Part shown: positions 52,855 through 63,212 of the stretch, one piece after another | How the letters are laid out: every line of letters starts with the position of its first letter | How positions within the stretch are numbered: the stretch's first letter is position 1 | Origin: an uncultured Pseudomonadales bacterium | GTDB taxonomy: Bacteria > Pseudomonadota > Gammaproteobacteria > Pseudomonadales > Pseudohongiellaceae | Length of the DNA stretch: 64,000 bases | NCBI GenBank assembly: GCA_947259995.1 | Contig: CAMYOK010000002.1 | Span: 350,881-414,880, forward strand | Direction of reading: 5' to 3' | Made by a program: the position numbers and the translations under genes | The notes under the pieces: generated by a model | Database searches by the model: none | Told to the model about the DNA's origin: nothing | The model's input: the letters and a program-made list of their open reading frames with translations, nothing else

Positions 52855-54867
52855 ATGACTATGAACTCCCCAATGCTTCGGTGGGCAGCATTCTTCTTCG
52901 CCATCTTCCATATCTACACCAACTTGTTTGCTGCGCTCTCTGAGCTTTGGTTCGCCGCCATTCACTTTGGTGGTTTCTGTGCATTGTGCGCCTTTAGTGC
53001 CAATGAGCGGCTCGCTCAAGACGACGCTGCACGCAAATTTAAGTACAGCCTGAATATTTTCTTAGCATTACTTGGGCTCGCAGTCCCCGTGTACTTGATG
53101 CTTTTTGAGAACGCACTCTATGCCCGCGAGGCCGAGTTTATCTTCAGTGACTATGTGGTATCGGCAATCGCCGTGTTACTGGCCATTGAGTTTACAAGGC
53201 GCACGACTGGGTGGTTCACCCCCTTGCTCATCACCATCGCCCTTGCCTATATACTATTTCTCGGTCGCTACATCAGCGGTGTATTCTCCTTCCCCGGCCT
53301 AAGCATAGAAACGGTGCTTTACCGCAGCTTCTTCAGCTCTGAGGGGATGTTTGGCAATACAGCCAATATCTCTGCCACCTATGTGTTTATGTTTATCCTC
53401 TTTGGCGCCTTCTTGCTCAAGTCTGGCGCCGGTGAGTTTATCGTTAAGTTAGCGCGCTGCTTAGCCGGGCGCTTCATCGGCGGCGCTGGCATGGTGGCCG
53501 TGGTGGGCTCGGGGCTTATGGGCTCTGTATCCGGCTCTGCCGTGGCGAATACTGTCTCTACCGGCGTCATCACTATCCCCATGATGAAACGCTCCGGGTT
53601 CCCTGCACAGTTTGCTGCCGGGGTGGAGTCTGCCGCCTCCACGGGCGGTGCCTTGATGCCTCCGATTATGGGGGCTGGGGCCTTTGTCATGGCAGGGTAT
53701 ACGCAGCTGCCATACACACAAATCATCGCCGTCTCTATTCTGCCAGCGATGCTGTACTTCTTGACGGTCGCCTTCTTCGTGCGCATCGAAGCGAAGCGCC
53801 TCGGTCTAATGCCAGACACGATAGAGCAAACACAAAGTGTGAAAACTGTTCTGAAAGAAGGCTGGCACTTCATCATTCCCCTAGCGGTCTTGGTAGGCAG
53901 TTTGTTGATCGGTTACACCGCACTACTCGCTGCGGTGTTTGCGATCGCCGCCACTATCGCCGCCTCTTGGATTTCCCCCAAGCCGATGTCCTTACAAGAC
54001 TGCTTCGATGCCACCGTCGATGGGGTGCGCAACATGACCGCAACGGCTTTACTCTTAGTCGCCGTGGGCTTAGTCATCAATGTGGTTACAACGACCGGTG
54101 TCGGCAATGCCTTCTCCTTGATGATTGTGGAGTGGGCACAAGGGAATCTACTCATCACAATCGCCTTGGTCGCTCTTGCGTCTTTGATCCTCGGCATGGG
54201 TTTGCCCGTCACCGCGTCTTACATCGTCCTTGCAACTCTTTCCGCCCCAGTGATCTATGACTTGATTGCTCAGGACTACCTACTTCAAGCCCTACAGTCC
54301 AATGATCTGCCTACATCCGTGCGTGCAACTCTCGGCCTTTTCGGTGGTGACCCCGTGGTGGCCCTGCGCGAGATGCCGTTAGAGATGCGCCAAATCTTGC
54401 GCACTGAACTATTAGACCCAGTCGTCCTTGGCGGTATGCTTTTAAGTGCTCACCTAATCATCTTCTGGCTTTCCCAAGACAGCAATATCACCCCACCGGT
54501 GTGCCTTGCCGCCTTTGCCGCCGCAGGGATTGCTGGGACAAAACCGATGGCCACAGGGCTAACCTCTTGGAAGCTCGCCAAGGGTTTATACTTAATTCCC
54601 GTCTTATTTGCCTACTCACCTCTAATCTCAGGAACTTGGCCTGAACGGCTTAGTGTCTTTGCTTGGTCATGCTTAGGGCTCTATGCTCTAGCAGGTCTAC
54701 TGCAATGGCGGCTAGATAAACCATTAAACCTGCTCAGTGCGGCCATGTTGCTCGTGGCGGCGGGTTTGTTGATGTGGGCGCCTCTAGCAACCCCTTACCA
54801 TATCGTTGGCGCTGGGTTACTCTTTGCCGTGATCATCTGGCAAAAACGCACACTTGCCTTAAGCTGA
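52855..54867 (+). CDS. TRAP transporter permease, fused 4TM-12TM type
   Basis: 670 residues, about 16-17 helices, combining the small DctQ-like and large DctM-like subunits in one chain, the usual partner for TAXI binding proteins. Motifs include GSGLMGSVSGSAVANTVSTG and the helix hairpins GMGLPVTASYIVLA and FAAAGIAGTKPMATG. Imports an organic acid or amino acid with Na+ in the inner membrane. Start four bases after the TAXI stop, so an operon; the small TM2 gene follows 23 bases later. Confidence 0.92.
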   Translation: MTMNSPMLRWAAFFFAIFHIYTNLFAALSELWFAAIHFGGFCALCAFSANERLAQDDAARKFKYSLNIFLALLGLAVPVYLMLFENALYAREAEFIFSDYVVSAIAVLLAIEFTRRTTGWFTPLLITIALAYILFLGRYISGVFSFPGLSIETVLYRSFFSSEGMFGNTANISATYVFMFILFGAFLLKSGAGEFIVKLARCLAGRFIGGAGMVAVVGSGLMGSVSGSAVANTVSTGVITIPMMKRSGFPAQFAAGVESAASTGGALMPPIMGAGAFVMAGYTQLPYTQIIAVSILPAMLYFLTVAFFVRIEAKRLGLMPDTIEQTQSVKTVLKEGWHFIIPLAVLVGSLLIGYTALLAAVFAIAATIAASWISPKPMSLQDCFDATVDGVRNMTATALLLVAVGLVINVVTTTGVGNAFSLMIVEWAQGNLLITIALVALASLILGMGLPVTASYIVLATLSAPVIYDLIAQDYLLQALQSNDLPTSVRATLGLFGGDPVVALREMPLEMRQILRTELLDPVVLGGMLLSAHLIIFWLSQDSNITPPVCLAAFAAAGIAGTKPMATGLTSWKLAKGLYLIPVLFAYSPLISGTWPERLSVFAWSCLGLYALAGLLQWRLDKPLNLLSAAMLLVAAGLLMWAPLATPYHIVGAGLLFAVIIWQKRTLALS

Positions 54868-54890
54868 GTTAAATTAGGCGCCTATAAGCC

Positions 54891-55286
54891 ATGTTTTCAG
54901 AAAAAGAATTGAATCTAGATGAGACAGAACTGCGCGAACAGGTCGCGCTGCTTAACGAGCCCGATCTAGAGGCCTATGTTCGCTGCGAATCCGTGGGCGT
55001 AAAGCGCGCGAGTGTCTACGCTGCGCTCAATTGCCTGTTTTTTCTGGGTGCCCATCACTTCTATTTGAATCGCTGGCTGCGCGGCATCATAGCGCTATTG
55101 CTTGGTGTGAGCGCATTGTCTTTGGTCAGCAGCGGACAAGTCCTTTATGGCAGCGTCATCCTGCTAGCGATGGCTATTGTGGAGATTCCACAGCTTCTCA
55201 ACTACGAGCATTTAGTGCACGCTCACAACAACAACGTCATGCGCCATTGTTTGACGCAAGTCAGAAAATCCCCTCGTTATAATTGA
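54891..55286 (+). CDS. TM2-domain membrane protein
   Basis: 131 residues. An N-terminal acidic segment (about 40 residues), then the TM2 pattern: a helix (AALNCLFFLGAHHFYLNRW, with the HHFYL turn) and a second helix pair (GIIALLLGVSALSLV; GSVILLAMAIVEIPQLL), ending in a His-rich segment. TM2 proteins have no settled function; they often sit beside other genes by chance. It is 23 bases after the TRAP permease gene and may be co-transcribed. Confidence 0.75.
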   Translation: MFSEKELNLDETELREQVALLNEPDLEAYVRCESVGVKRASVYAALNCLFFLGAHHFYLNRWLRGIIALLLGVSALSLVSSGQVLYGSVILLAMAIVEIPQLLNYEHLVHAHNNNVMRHCLTQVRKSPRYN

Positions 55287-55385
55287 TTGGCCCATGTTAG
55301 GATGCCCCGCCTATACCCGTTGCGTGCATTCATTCGCGCGCAGCTAATCGACTAACGCTGTAAAGCTAAAGCAGGACAGTATATT

Positions 55386-56324
55386 GTGGCATTGACCCTG
55401 GTATTGTTTGTAGTGGGCCTTCTAATTCTAGTTGGCGGTGCCGAAAGTCTAGTGCGTGGCAGTTCGGCGCTCGCGCTACGTCTAGGCATCACGCCCTTGG
55501 TCATCGGCCTAACAATCGTTGCTTTTGGCACCAGTAGCCCAGAGCTTGCCGTCAGTCTCGAGTCGGCCCTTAGCGGCAGCAGCTCTATTGCACTAGGCAA
55601 TGTGATTGGCTCCAATATCGCCAATATTGGCTTGATACTTGGAATCACGGCAATTATACAGCCCATGTCAGTGCAACCTTCCTTATTGAAAGAACAAATC
55701 CCTCTAATGATTGTCATCTCATTCGTCATTTGGTTTATGGCCTCTGACGGTGTCATTAGTTTTTGGGATGGCTGCATCCTAGTCGTTGCCCTTATTGGTT
55801 TTCTTCTGCGCAGTTATCTTAGTTCGCAAGGAGAAGAAGAGGGAGACGAGACACTTCCTTGCGACGCAGATTCGCTGAAAAACCGCACATGGTTTTGTGT
55901 GTTGCTGATAGCATTAGGCTTAGGCGGGCTAGTTGGTGGCGGGATGTTGTTTGTCGATAGCGCCGTAGAGATCGCGCGGATTTTTTCAGTGGACGAGGCG
56001 ATCATTGGCCTGACTATTGTCGCCATCGGCACGAGCATGCCCGAACTGGCCACCTCCGCTGTCGCTGCACTACGCAAGGAATCTGATATCGCTATTGGTA
56101 ATATCGTAGGGTCTAATATCTTCAATATCCTTGCCATATTGGGGATAGCCTCTATGATCAGCCCTCTATCTGGCTTAGGCTTTAGTCAGGTGGACTACCT
56201 TGTGATGATCGGCTTTGCGATAATCTTGTTACCCATGGCTTGGAGCGGCAAGACCCTCAGCCGGCCTGAAGGCACAGTGCTATTGCTTGGATATCTCAGC
56301 TATATGGCTTATGTGTGGCCTTAG
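55386..56324 (+). CDS. Calcium/sodium antiporter (CaCA family, YrbG-like)
   Basis: 312 residues from GTG 55386, ten helices with two alpha-repeats: GTSSPELAVSLESALSG-GNVIGSNIANIGLILG (about 43-80) and GTSMPELATSAVAAL-GNIVGSNIFNILAILG (about 215-255). The two inverted repeats form the cation path; the family exchanges Ca2+ for Na+ or H+ across the inner membrane. No clear regulator nearby. Next gene begins 82 bases downstream. Confidence 0.9.
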   Translation: MALTLVLFVVGLLILVGGAESLVRGSSALALRLGITPLVIGLTIVAFGTSSPELAVSLESALSGSSSIALGNVIGSNIANIGLILGITAIIQPMSVQPSLLKEQIPLMIVISFVIWFMASDGVISFWDGCILVVALIGFLLRSYLSSQGEEEGDETLPCDADSLKNRTWFCVLLIALGLGGLVGGGMLFVDSAVEIARIFSVDEAIIGLTIVAIGTSMPELATSAVAALRKESDIAIGNIVGSNIFNILAILGIASMISPLSGLGFSQVDYLVMIGFAIILLPMAWSGKTLSRPEGTVLLLGYLSYMAYVWP

Positions 56325-56406
56325 GCTGCCACTTGCAGGCCGATTTATTGTAAGCGATCAGCCCTGCGCAAGGTCTCTTTAAGCCTAGGCAAACCACGAG
56401 GCGTCA

Positions 56407-57774
56407 ATGTCAGCGAACACTAACAGCGCAAATCCATCGGTCCCCAGGTCCGCGCAAAGCAAACAGCCGATTCTCCTCGCCCTGCAAAAATTCTATCTAC
56501 TTATGCGCGAACGCTTCCCTCTTACCAGCCAAGGTATAGCAGTGCTGTTGATCGCAATCCTAGCGCTGCAACGCTTTGCCTATGGGCGTATGGACTTAGT
56601 CGTCTTTGCGCTCGCGGTATGCGCACTGGCCATTGTGTGTTTCTCTACCGTCATCGTCTTACTTGGTGGCTTAATTCTACGCCACCAGATCCGCCATCAG
56701 CTTGAGATGGAAGCCCTGCTGCGCCGCCACACCCCGCGCATCAAGGTGGAGGCAGGCTACCCCAACGAGACTGGATTTCGCCTATCGACGATGCCTTGGC
56801 TGCCTTTGATAGGCGTGAGCTGGGAGGTGGTCTACCCCGACGCTATCCGCTCCCGCAATCGACTCTCTGAAGACGAAACCCATTGGGAGGAGGAGATTCT
56901 TCCCGACAAACGTTGCCACACCCAGGAGATCACGCGCCGCTACACAGTGCGTGACGTATTGGGCTTTAGCCGCTTCTCTTGGCGCTTCACTCAAGAAGGC
57001 GAACTACTTGCCTTACCCCAGTCGGGCAACATCAAAGCATTGCCACTATTGCGCTCGCTCACCGCAGAAGACGGCATTCCAGACCCTGGCGGCAACCCCG
57101 AGGGTGACCGCATGGAGATCCGCCCCTACGTACCAGGAGACTCGGTGCGCAACATCATGTGGAAGGTCTATGCGCGCAACCGCTTATTAAATGTGCGGCT
57201 AGCAGAGCGCAGCGTCTTTCATAGCAGCCGAACCCTTGCTTATATGCTTTCCAGCGAGCATGACGAGGCCGCAGCCGCCGTCGCACGTGTGGCAGTAGAG
57301 TCAGGCGCTTTGGGCGAGGATTGGCTATTTGGTGCCGACGGCAGCACCCAGAGCACGCAAAGCATCGATAAGGCTTTAGAATTAATCGCCGGGTCACGCG
57401 CGCTTGCGCAATCGCTGCCCTATGGCCTCGATAACTTCTTAAATCTGCATGCTGGGCAAAGTAGTGTGCATTGCATCCTTTTCACAGGGGCCCACATGTC
57501 GCCTAGCATAGAACGCTTAAAGGCCAGCATCAGTCGCTTTAACGTGCGCTTCTCAGTGGTCCTAGCAACCGATGGCTTGATCTCAGACGCCCCTGTGAGC
57601 TCATGGAAACGGCTGCTATTGCGCGCAGACAAAGTACAAACAAGCCCACAAGAGGCAACGCAAGTGGCGCATTTGAGCAGTTTGTTGACGCAGGTCGGTC
57701 AACTTGTAGAATCGACCCTTGTCGTCGATAGGCAGACAGGGCAAAGCTTCGACAAGCGTTTAAATCGTATTTGA
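56407..57774 (+). CDS. DUF58 domain-containing protein
   Basis: 455 residues. Two N-terminal helices (about 45-62, 70-95) with a soluble remainder; the DUF58 core is the segment with GDRMEIRPYVPGDSVRNIMWKVYARN (in two parts: GDRMEIRPYVPGDSV, NIMWKVYARN) near residue 240. In many bacteria this gene is followed by a transglutaminase-type membrane protein and a MoxR ATPase, here in the same order. Its role is unsettled; links to cell-envelope maintenance or to activation of partner enzymes are proposed. Confidence 0.85.
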   Translation: MSANTNSANPSVPRSAQSKQPILLALQKFYLLMRERFPLTSQGIAVLLIAILALQRFAYGRMDLVVFALAVCALAIVCFSTVIVLLGGLILRHQIRHQLEMEALLRRHTPRIKVEAGYPNETGFRLSTMPWLPLIGVSWEVVYPDAIRSRNRLSEDETHWEEEILPDKRCHTQEITRRYTVRDVLGFSRFSWRFTQEGELLALPQSGNIKALPLLRSLTAEDGIPDPGGNPEGDRMEIRPYVPGDSVRNIMWKVYARNRLLNVRLAERSVFHSSRTLAYMLSSEHDEAAAAVARVAVESGALGEDWLFGADGSTQSTQSIDKALELIAGSRALAQSLPYGLDNFLNLHAGQSSVHCILFTGAHMSPSIERLKASISRFNVRFSVVLATDGLISDAPVSSWKRLLLRADKVQTSPQEATQVAHLSSLLTQVGQLVESTLVVDRQTGQSFDKRLNRI

Positions 57775-57836
57775 GAGACACATGCACTTTGTCTCTCTAC
57801 GCAAACCTCTAGTAAAAGCAGTATGATGAGCCAGTG

Positions 57837-59999
57837 ATGACTAACATAGAGACAACTAGCAGCAAGCTCCTTCCCTCGAGTCTACGAGCGTTTATTATTG
57901 CCTCTAGCTATTGGGTACTGAGCATTTCTTTGACCACCGAAAGTGGGTCTATAGCAGCGTTTATCGGCTGCGCCCTTAGCTGCCTAGTCATCGATAGTTT
58001 CATCGATCGTCCGCCCCTCAGACAACTGCGCCTAGGTGTTATTGCGCTCGCAGCGGCGGTACTTCTGGTTGTGGGAGTGGGCTTGAGCGCCGTACTGACC
58101 GCAAGCACCCTATTAGCCAACCTCTTTAGTCCGATGGGCGCCTACGAGACTGGGGAAGTGCTGCAGTGGTTCACGTTCAGCGCCGGGCTAAGCGCCATCT
58201 TGCGCAGCATTGCCCAACGGGCCGACTTTGGTCGCGTACTCGAAATCCTTTTTGTCGCCACTGCGTTTGTCATTACGCTGGCCGCCCACAGACAAGGGAT
58301 GATTCACCGCCCCTTCTTTATCGGCGATTTTGCCCTGACCCGCGGCATTGACCCTAGCTCTATTCTCATGGCATTTGGCTGCGGTGCGGTGCTGTCACTC
58401 GCGGCATTGTTGATGATTGAGCACAATCATCGTCGCCTGCCTTACCACTTTACGGTTCTTGGCATCTTGTGTTTCTCACTGCTCATTTATGTACAGTTCT
58501 TCGGCATGCCCACGCCACGCATGACCGATGAGCTTGGCTTAACCGGCGCGGCTCGTTCCGAAGGCGGCGCGCAGGATGAGAACCCGTTCCGTGACGGCGA
58601 AAACGATACCAATGACATGCAAGCCCCAGTCGCAATCGTATTATTCCGTGACGATTACGAACCTACAGGCGGTGCCTATTACTTTCGCGAGTCAGCGTAC
58701 TCACAATTCAATGGCACGATGTTAACCTTCCCAAATCGAGAAGACTTAGATGAGGACCTTATCGACTTCTTCACACCGACTCGGGTTGAAATTGATGAGC
58801 CCTTACCTGCTCCGGAGTTACGCAAAACCGTGCGCACCACCATCGGTTTACTCGCCCCGCATCGCACACCGTTCGGTCTCGACACCCCTGTCGCCTATGC
58901 CAACACTCCCAACCCGAACAATTTGCGTTTTAAGCAAACCTACGACGCCTATTCGATGGTGCCCGAATACAATTTCTCGAACTTGATTGGACGCGAAGCA
59001 GGCGCTGCTGATTGGTCAGAAGAACAACGACAGGCGTATTTGCAACTGCCAGCGGACCCACGCTATCAACAGCTCGCAGAAACTATCATCGAGGATTTGC
59101 GCCCAGAGTTTGCCGATGACCCATATGCAAAGGCATTAGCGATTAAAGACTATATGGACCGCAACGGCATCTACAGTCTCAAGAACGAACACGCCTACGC
59201 AGAAGACCCAGCGGCTTCGTTTCTCTTTGGTGATTTCACGGGGTATTGTATGCACTTTGCCTTCGCCTCAACTTACCTCTACCGCAGCATTGGCATCCCT
59301 GCACGCGTGGGCATTGGCTACTCTGTCCCTGCGAGCAATCGTGCCGGTGGTTCCTCATTGCTAATCCAGGCCATCAATGGTCATGCGTGGCCAGAAGTGT
59401 ATCTAGACGGTATCGGTTGGGTCATCGTCGACCCTGCCCCTTCGCGCACACTCGTGGATATGTCGGTGGACCCACAGAACAGCTTACAACAGCTCCTAGG
59501 CGATATGTTGCGCGATGAAGCCTCCTTCGATGAATTCATCAGCTCCCAACAAGGCAGCGGCTTCCCCCTCGTCACGATTTTGCGCTCATTGCTATTGGTA
59601 GCGATCGCTCTGCTAGCTCTAGCCTATGCTATTAAAATTTACCGCCAGCGCGCGCCTTATCTGGCCCAACCCACACAACGTTATCGACTCAGCTATCGCG
59701 CCACCCTCGACACGCTTAGTGCCTTAGGCCTGCGCAGACGCTATGGTGAATCCCGCGAGGGATTTGCCCGCAGAATAAGTGACATGACTCCTTCGTTTAG
59801 CATTATGACTTATTCACACCTAATGGCGGCAATGGGCAGCGATCATCGCCCCGCCCAGATCGTCACGGTCGACATCGCCAATGAAACCGACTGGTTAATG
59901 CTAGACCGAAACATTCGCAAGGAGGTTCAACAGCATATTCCTTGGTGGAGACGATTAGTGGCGTTCATCAATCCAATTTCTTGGATGAAAACCCATTGA
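57837..59999 (+). CDS. TgpA-like membrane transglutaminase
   Basis: 720 residues from ATG 57837. About six N-terminal helices (to residue 225), then a periplasmic transglutaminase domain with catalytic Cys471 (GYCMHFA), His516 (NGHAWPEV) and Asp near 531 (VDPAP), and one more helix near 585-600 followed by a cytoplasmic tail. TgpA of Pseudomonas has this DUF3488-transglutaminase-DUF4129 plan. All three catalytic residues are present, so it is predicted to be active. Lies between DUF58 and MoxR genes, forming a classic cluster. Confidence 0.85.
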   Translation: MTNIETTSSKLLPSSLRAFIIASSYWVLSISLTTESGSIAAFIGCALSCLVIDSFIDRPPLRQLRLGVIALAAAVLLVVGVGLSAVLTASTLLANLFSPMGAYETGEVLQWFTFSAGLSAILRSIAQRADFGRVLEILFVATAFVITLAAHRQGMIHRPFFIGDFALTRGIDPSSILMAFGCGAVLSLAALLMIEHNHRRLPYHFTVLGILCFSLLIYVQFFGMPTPRMTDELGLTGAARSEGGAQDENPFRDGENDTNDMQAPVAIVLFRDDYEPTGGAYYFRESAYSQFNGTMLTFPNREDLDEDLIDFFTPTRVEIDEPLPAPELRKTVRTTIGLLAPHRTPFGLDTPVAYANTPNPNNLRFKQTYDAYSMVPEYNFSNLIGREAGAADWSEEQRQAYLQLPADPRYQQLAETIIEDLRPEFADDPYAKALAIKDYMDRNGIYSLKNEHAYAEDPAASFLFGDFTGYCMHFAFASTYLYRSIGIPARVGIGYSVPASNRAGGSSLLIQAINGHAWPEVYLDGIGWVIVDPAPSRTLVDMSVDPQNSLQQLLGDMLRDEASFDEFISSQQGSGFPLVTILRSLLLVAIALLALAYAIKIYRQRAPYLAQPTQRYRLSYRATLDTLSALGLRRRYGESREGFARRISDMTPSFSIMTYSHLMAAMGSDHRPAQIVTVDIANETDWLMLDRNIRKEVQQHIPWWRRLVAFINPISWMKTH

Positions 60000-60062
60000 A
60001 TTGGACACAAATTATTTGTTCATGCGGCAAGAAATGCTGCAGAGAAGTATTGGAGATAAGCA

Positions 60063-61148
60063 ATGACAATGGAAGCCTTAAACGAAGAGCCTACTGCCGA
60101 GTCGGAGCAGGAGCAGCCACACTCATCAGACGCACAAGTAAGCGCTCAGTCTGAGCCATTGCGTCAAGCTGTGGCCGTGCTTGCTCGCCTCACACAGGCA
60201 GTACAGCAGCAGGTACTCGGGCGTGACGATGTCATTGAGCTCGTCATCATCGCCTTAGTTGCCGATGGACACGTACTATTAGAGGACTTTCCAGGCTCAG
60301 GCAAGACGACTCTCGCAAAGGCCTTAGGCGAGGCCATCGTCAACTCTGGACATGATAGTGAGAACGCTGACATCGGCTCCATCGTGCCGTTCCGTCGCAT
60401 TCAATTCACTCCCGACCTATTGCCCTCCGACGTCACCGGAGGCTCTGTCTTCGATGCCAATGCCAACCACTTTCATTTTCGCCATGGCCCAATTTTCGCC
60501 TATGTCGTATTGGCCGATGAGATAAACCGCACCTCCCCAAAGGTGCAATCAGCCATGCTAGAAGCTATGGGCGAGAAACAAGTCACCGTCGATAACGCCA
60601 CCTATACACTGGATAAGCTTTTCTTTGTGATCGCCACACAGAATCCATTGGATTTGGTTGGCACCTACCCACTCCCTACCCCGCAACTCGACCGTTTCCT
60701 TTTCAAGATCACTATGCAACACATCGATCGTGAAGCAGAGCTCGATGTACTTGCAAGCTATAAGCAACGCCGCGATGTTGAGACGCAAAAAAGAATTCAG
60801 ATCAGCCGCAGCGACCTACTTAAGGCCCGCACTACAATCGATAAGGAAGTCGTAATTAGCCCTTCCATCAAAACGGCACTGGTCGATATTTCGCGCAACT
60901 TGCGCGGCGATGAGCGTGTGCTGCAAGGCAACTCGACCCGTAGCATGGTCTTGATGCTCCCTGCATTACAAGTACTTGCAGCCATGCGTGGTCGCTCTTT
61001 TGTCGCCGCGGAGGATATCGAAACCCTATTGCCACGCGTCTTAGGTCACCGTGTAGAGCTCGCCCCGGGCGTCTCCGACCTGTCTCGCGTACTCAAAGAC
61101 TGTATGCGCGAACCGATGGAACAGCTTGCCCGTGCCACGCTGCGCTAG
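60063..61148 (+). CDS. MoxR-family AAA+ ATPase
   Basis: 361 residues behind a strong GGAGATAAG. Walker A DFPGSGKTT (75-83), Walker B VLADEINR (about 158-165), sensor/arginine region ATQNPLDLVGTYPLPTPQLDRF. The N-terminal 30 residues are acidic and atypical. MoxR ATPases act as chaperones for partner proteins with von Willebrand or DUF58 domains; the upstream DUF58 protein is the natural client. The start ATG has two alternatives (60063 and 60069). Confidence 0.93.
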   Translation: MTMEALNEEPTAESEQEQPHSSDAQVSAQSEPLRQAVAVLARLTQAVQQQVLGRDDVIELVIIALVADGHVLLEDFPGSGKTTLAKALGEAIVNSGHDSENADIGSIVPFRRIQFTPDLLPSDVTGGSVFDANANHFHFRHGPIFAYVVLADEINRTSPKVQSAMLEAMGEKQVTVDNATYTLDKLFFVIATQNPLDLVGTYPLPTPQLDRFLFKITMQHIDREAELDVLASYKQRRDVETQKRIQISRSDLLKARTTIDKEVVISPSIKTALVDISRNLRGDERVLQGNSTRSMVLMLPALQVLAAMRGRSFVAAEDIETLLPRVLGHRVELAPGVSDLSRVLKDCMREPMEQLARATLR

Positions 61149-61158
61149 GTTGTAATCG

Positions 61159-63198
61159 ATGCGCAAACTGTCAGGTTTTTTACAAAGCATCGCCGTCTCC
61201 GCCTTGCTGTTCTCGCTACAGCAAACGGTGGTGGCACAAGATGGTTTGGATGGATTTGAAATGCCAGGGACTGCCACTGTCTGCTTTGGCATGCTTGGCA
61301 TTACTGAACAGCGCGCGCTACAGATCTGCGACGCCCTCGCCTTAAAAGAGAACATTAAAGCGAGAGAATTGGCGCAACGCTGGATCGCAGAGCAGCCAGG
61401 TTCAGCCGCCGCGCAGTTCTCCTTAGCCGAGGTGCTAGTCAGGGTAGAAGGCAACCTTGCCCGCGCCTTGTTCCATTTGAATCGCGCCGAAGCACTTACC
61501 GATTATGCCTCTATGGGCAGAGCGATCGCTGCCGGCAATGCTCAATGGCACTATCTCACGCTCTCACAACTTTCTTATATTCATCAGTTAATGGGTAACC
61601 AAGAAGCCTCTTTGTCCTACTTGGACAAAGTTGAGACGGTCTACGGCCAAGAGATGGAATCGTTTCGCGGTTGGCCTCTTATTAAGATGCAGCGCTGGGA
61701 AGAAGCGCGAGACAGCGCCAATAAAGTGCTGGCTTCTAGCAACGACCCCCGTGAGCGTAGCCGTGCTTGGAATACTCTGTGTGCCGTCGAGCTGGCAAGC
61801 TTGCGCCCCTCAGAGTCGTTAGAGGCTTGCGATAAATCGATCAGCGAAGATGAGAGCCTCGCTAGTGACGATGAAAGCTATATCGACACAGTTTATCTTC
61901 TAAACGCCGCCGAAGTCGCCCTGAGCATGCTGCGTTTTAGTGAGGCAGAAGAATATTTGACCCGCGCTTCACGTTCTTTGAACCCCGACAGCGTCGGTGA
62001 TCCGTGGATTAACCTTTTATACTTGTACATGAACCAGAGTCGCTTCGATGAGGCACGACGCGCCTTAGACAATCTCCTAGTTTGGCGCGACCAACAAGAA
62101 CCTATCGTGGGGGTCATGAACCGCGCCGAACACTTCCTCGTCAGCGCGAGCTTCCTTCTCCTTGCAGGCTACTCGGAGGACGCGGCGACCCTAAGTGCCA
62201 CCGCCTTGAACCAACCCGATCGCACGGGTTCATTCAGTGCCGATGAAGCGCAGAAAGACTCTATCGCCGCACTGATCAATCACATCGCCAACAGAACTGC
62301 CTACGAGCACAAACTCGAACAAGCGGCGTGGCTAGACTTTCCCGAGTCACTCTACGCACGCGCTGATGCACTAAGCTTTTGGTTTAAATCTTGGCGCTCT
62401 GGTCGACACGCGGCTTCATTATTTGCCCAGCCCCAGACTCTCATGAATCGTCTTCGCCCTTACGCCCCCTTGGACGTCCATATCCCCGAGTGGTTAGAAC
62501 CAGAACTGGTTGCTTTACTGGGCGAAGGCGTGATTGGGGCAATTCTCGAAGATACTCTAAGCGAGGGGGCCTTCAGTCTCAACGAAGGCTATTACTTCGC
62601 CTACCACACAGAGGTGAACGCCTTGAAAGGCAATGATGAGGCGACCTTGGAATACGCAAATCGCGCCTTGGCATTACTGCCTAACGAAGAGCATATGCTC
62701 AAAGCCCGACTGTCGGCACGCGTAGCGGCAGTGGCTTGGCGCCGAGGCAATCTTGAAGTCGCTCTGAATAACTATGAAGTGGCGTTGCAATCCGACCCAA
62801 GTATTTTCAGACGCTTAGGGCTCGAGCTGCCAGTCAATATTAGCGGTGTGGATGCGCCATTCGAACGCCAAGTCATCGAATACCTCGAAGCCTCACCCCG
62901 CTTTCGAGCGCACGCCAATGGCTTGAATTTAGAGGTATTCCCACAGAACGAGCTGACGATTTGCCTTAGTACTCGTGGTGGTGCGCCGCTGTCTTGCGTA
63001 CAAATGGGGCCCATCGACGAAACACTAACGCTGCGACCTGAGCAGCAACTGGTGCAAGAATTTCACGAAAAAACCTTCGGTTTAGGGTATGATATCAGCC
63101 AATCTCAACGGATGAGATTGCTTGGCTCCAGCGTTATCCTTAGCTCACAAAACAATACCGATGCGCGGCAAAACCGCGATGCAGTGCTGCGTCCTTAG
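61159..63198 (+). CDS. Secreted TPR-repeat protein
   Basis: 679 residues, signal peptide to Val-Val-Ala-Gln (about residue 27). Helical TPR-type repeats run from about residue 60 to 310 (for example ARELAQRWIAEQPGSAAAQFSLAEVLVRVEG, given in parts: AQRWIAEQPGSAAAQF) and again near 480-565. The C-terminal 100 residues are beta-rich. It follows the MoxR gene by ten bases, so it is probably part of the same operon as a periplasmic scaffold. No enzymatic motif seen. Confidence 0.7.
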   Translation: MRKLSGFLQSIAVSALLFSLQQTVVAQDGLDGFEMPGTATVCFGMLGITEQRALQICDALALKENIKARELAQRWIAEQPGSAAAQFSLAEVLVRVEGNLARALFHLNRAEALTDYASMGRAIAAGNAQWHYLTLSQLSYIHQLMGNQEASLSYLDKVETVYGQEMESFRGWPLIKMQRWEEARDSANKVLASSNDPRERSRAWNTLCAVELASLRPSESLEACDKSISEDESLASDDESYIDTVYLLNAAEVALSMLRFSEAEEYLTRASRSLNPDSVGDPWINLLYLYMNQSRFDEARRALDNLLVWRDQQEPIVGVMNRAEHFLVSASFLLLAGYSEDAATLSATALNQPDRTGSFSADEAQKDSIAALINHIANRTAYEHKLEQAAWLDFPESLYARADALSFWFKSWRSGRHAASLFAQPQTLMNRLRPYAPLDVHIPEWLEPELVALLGEGVIGAILEDTLSEGAFSLNEGYYFAYHTEVNALKGNDEATLEYANRALALLPNEEHMLKARLSARVAAVAWRRGNLEVALNNYEVALQSDPSIFRRLGLELPVNISGVDAPFERQVIEYLEASPRFRAHANGLNLEVFPQNELTICLSTRGGAPLSCVQMGPIDETLTLRPEQQLVQEFHEKTFGLGYDISQSQRMRLLGSSVILSSQNNTDARQNRDAVLRP

Positions 63199-63212
63199 CG
63201 GCAAAGGTTCCT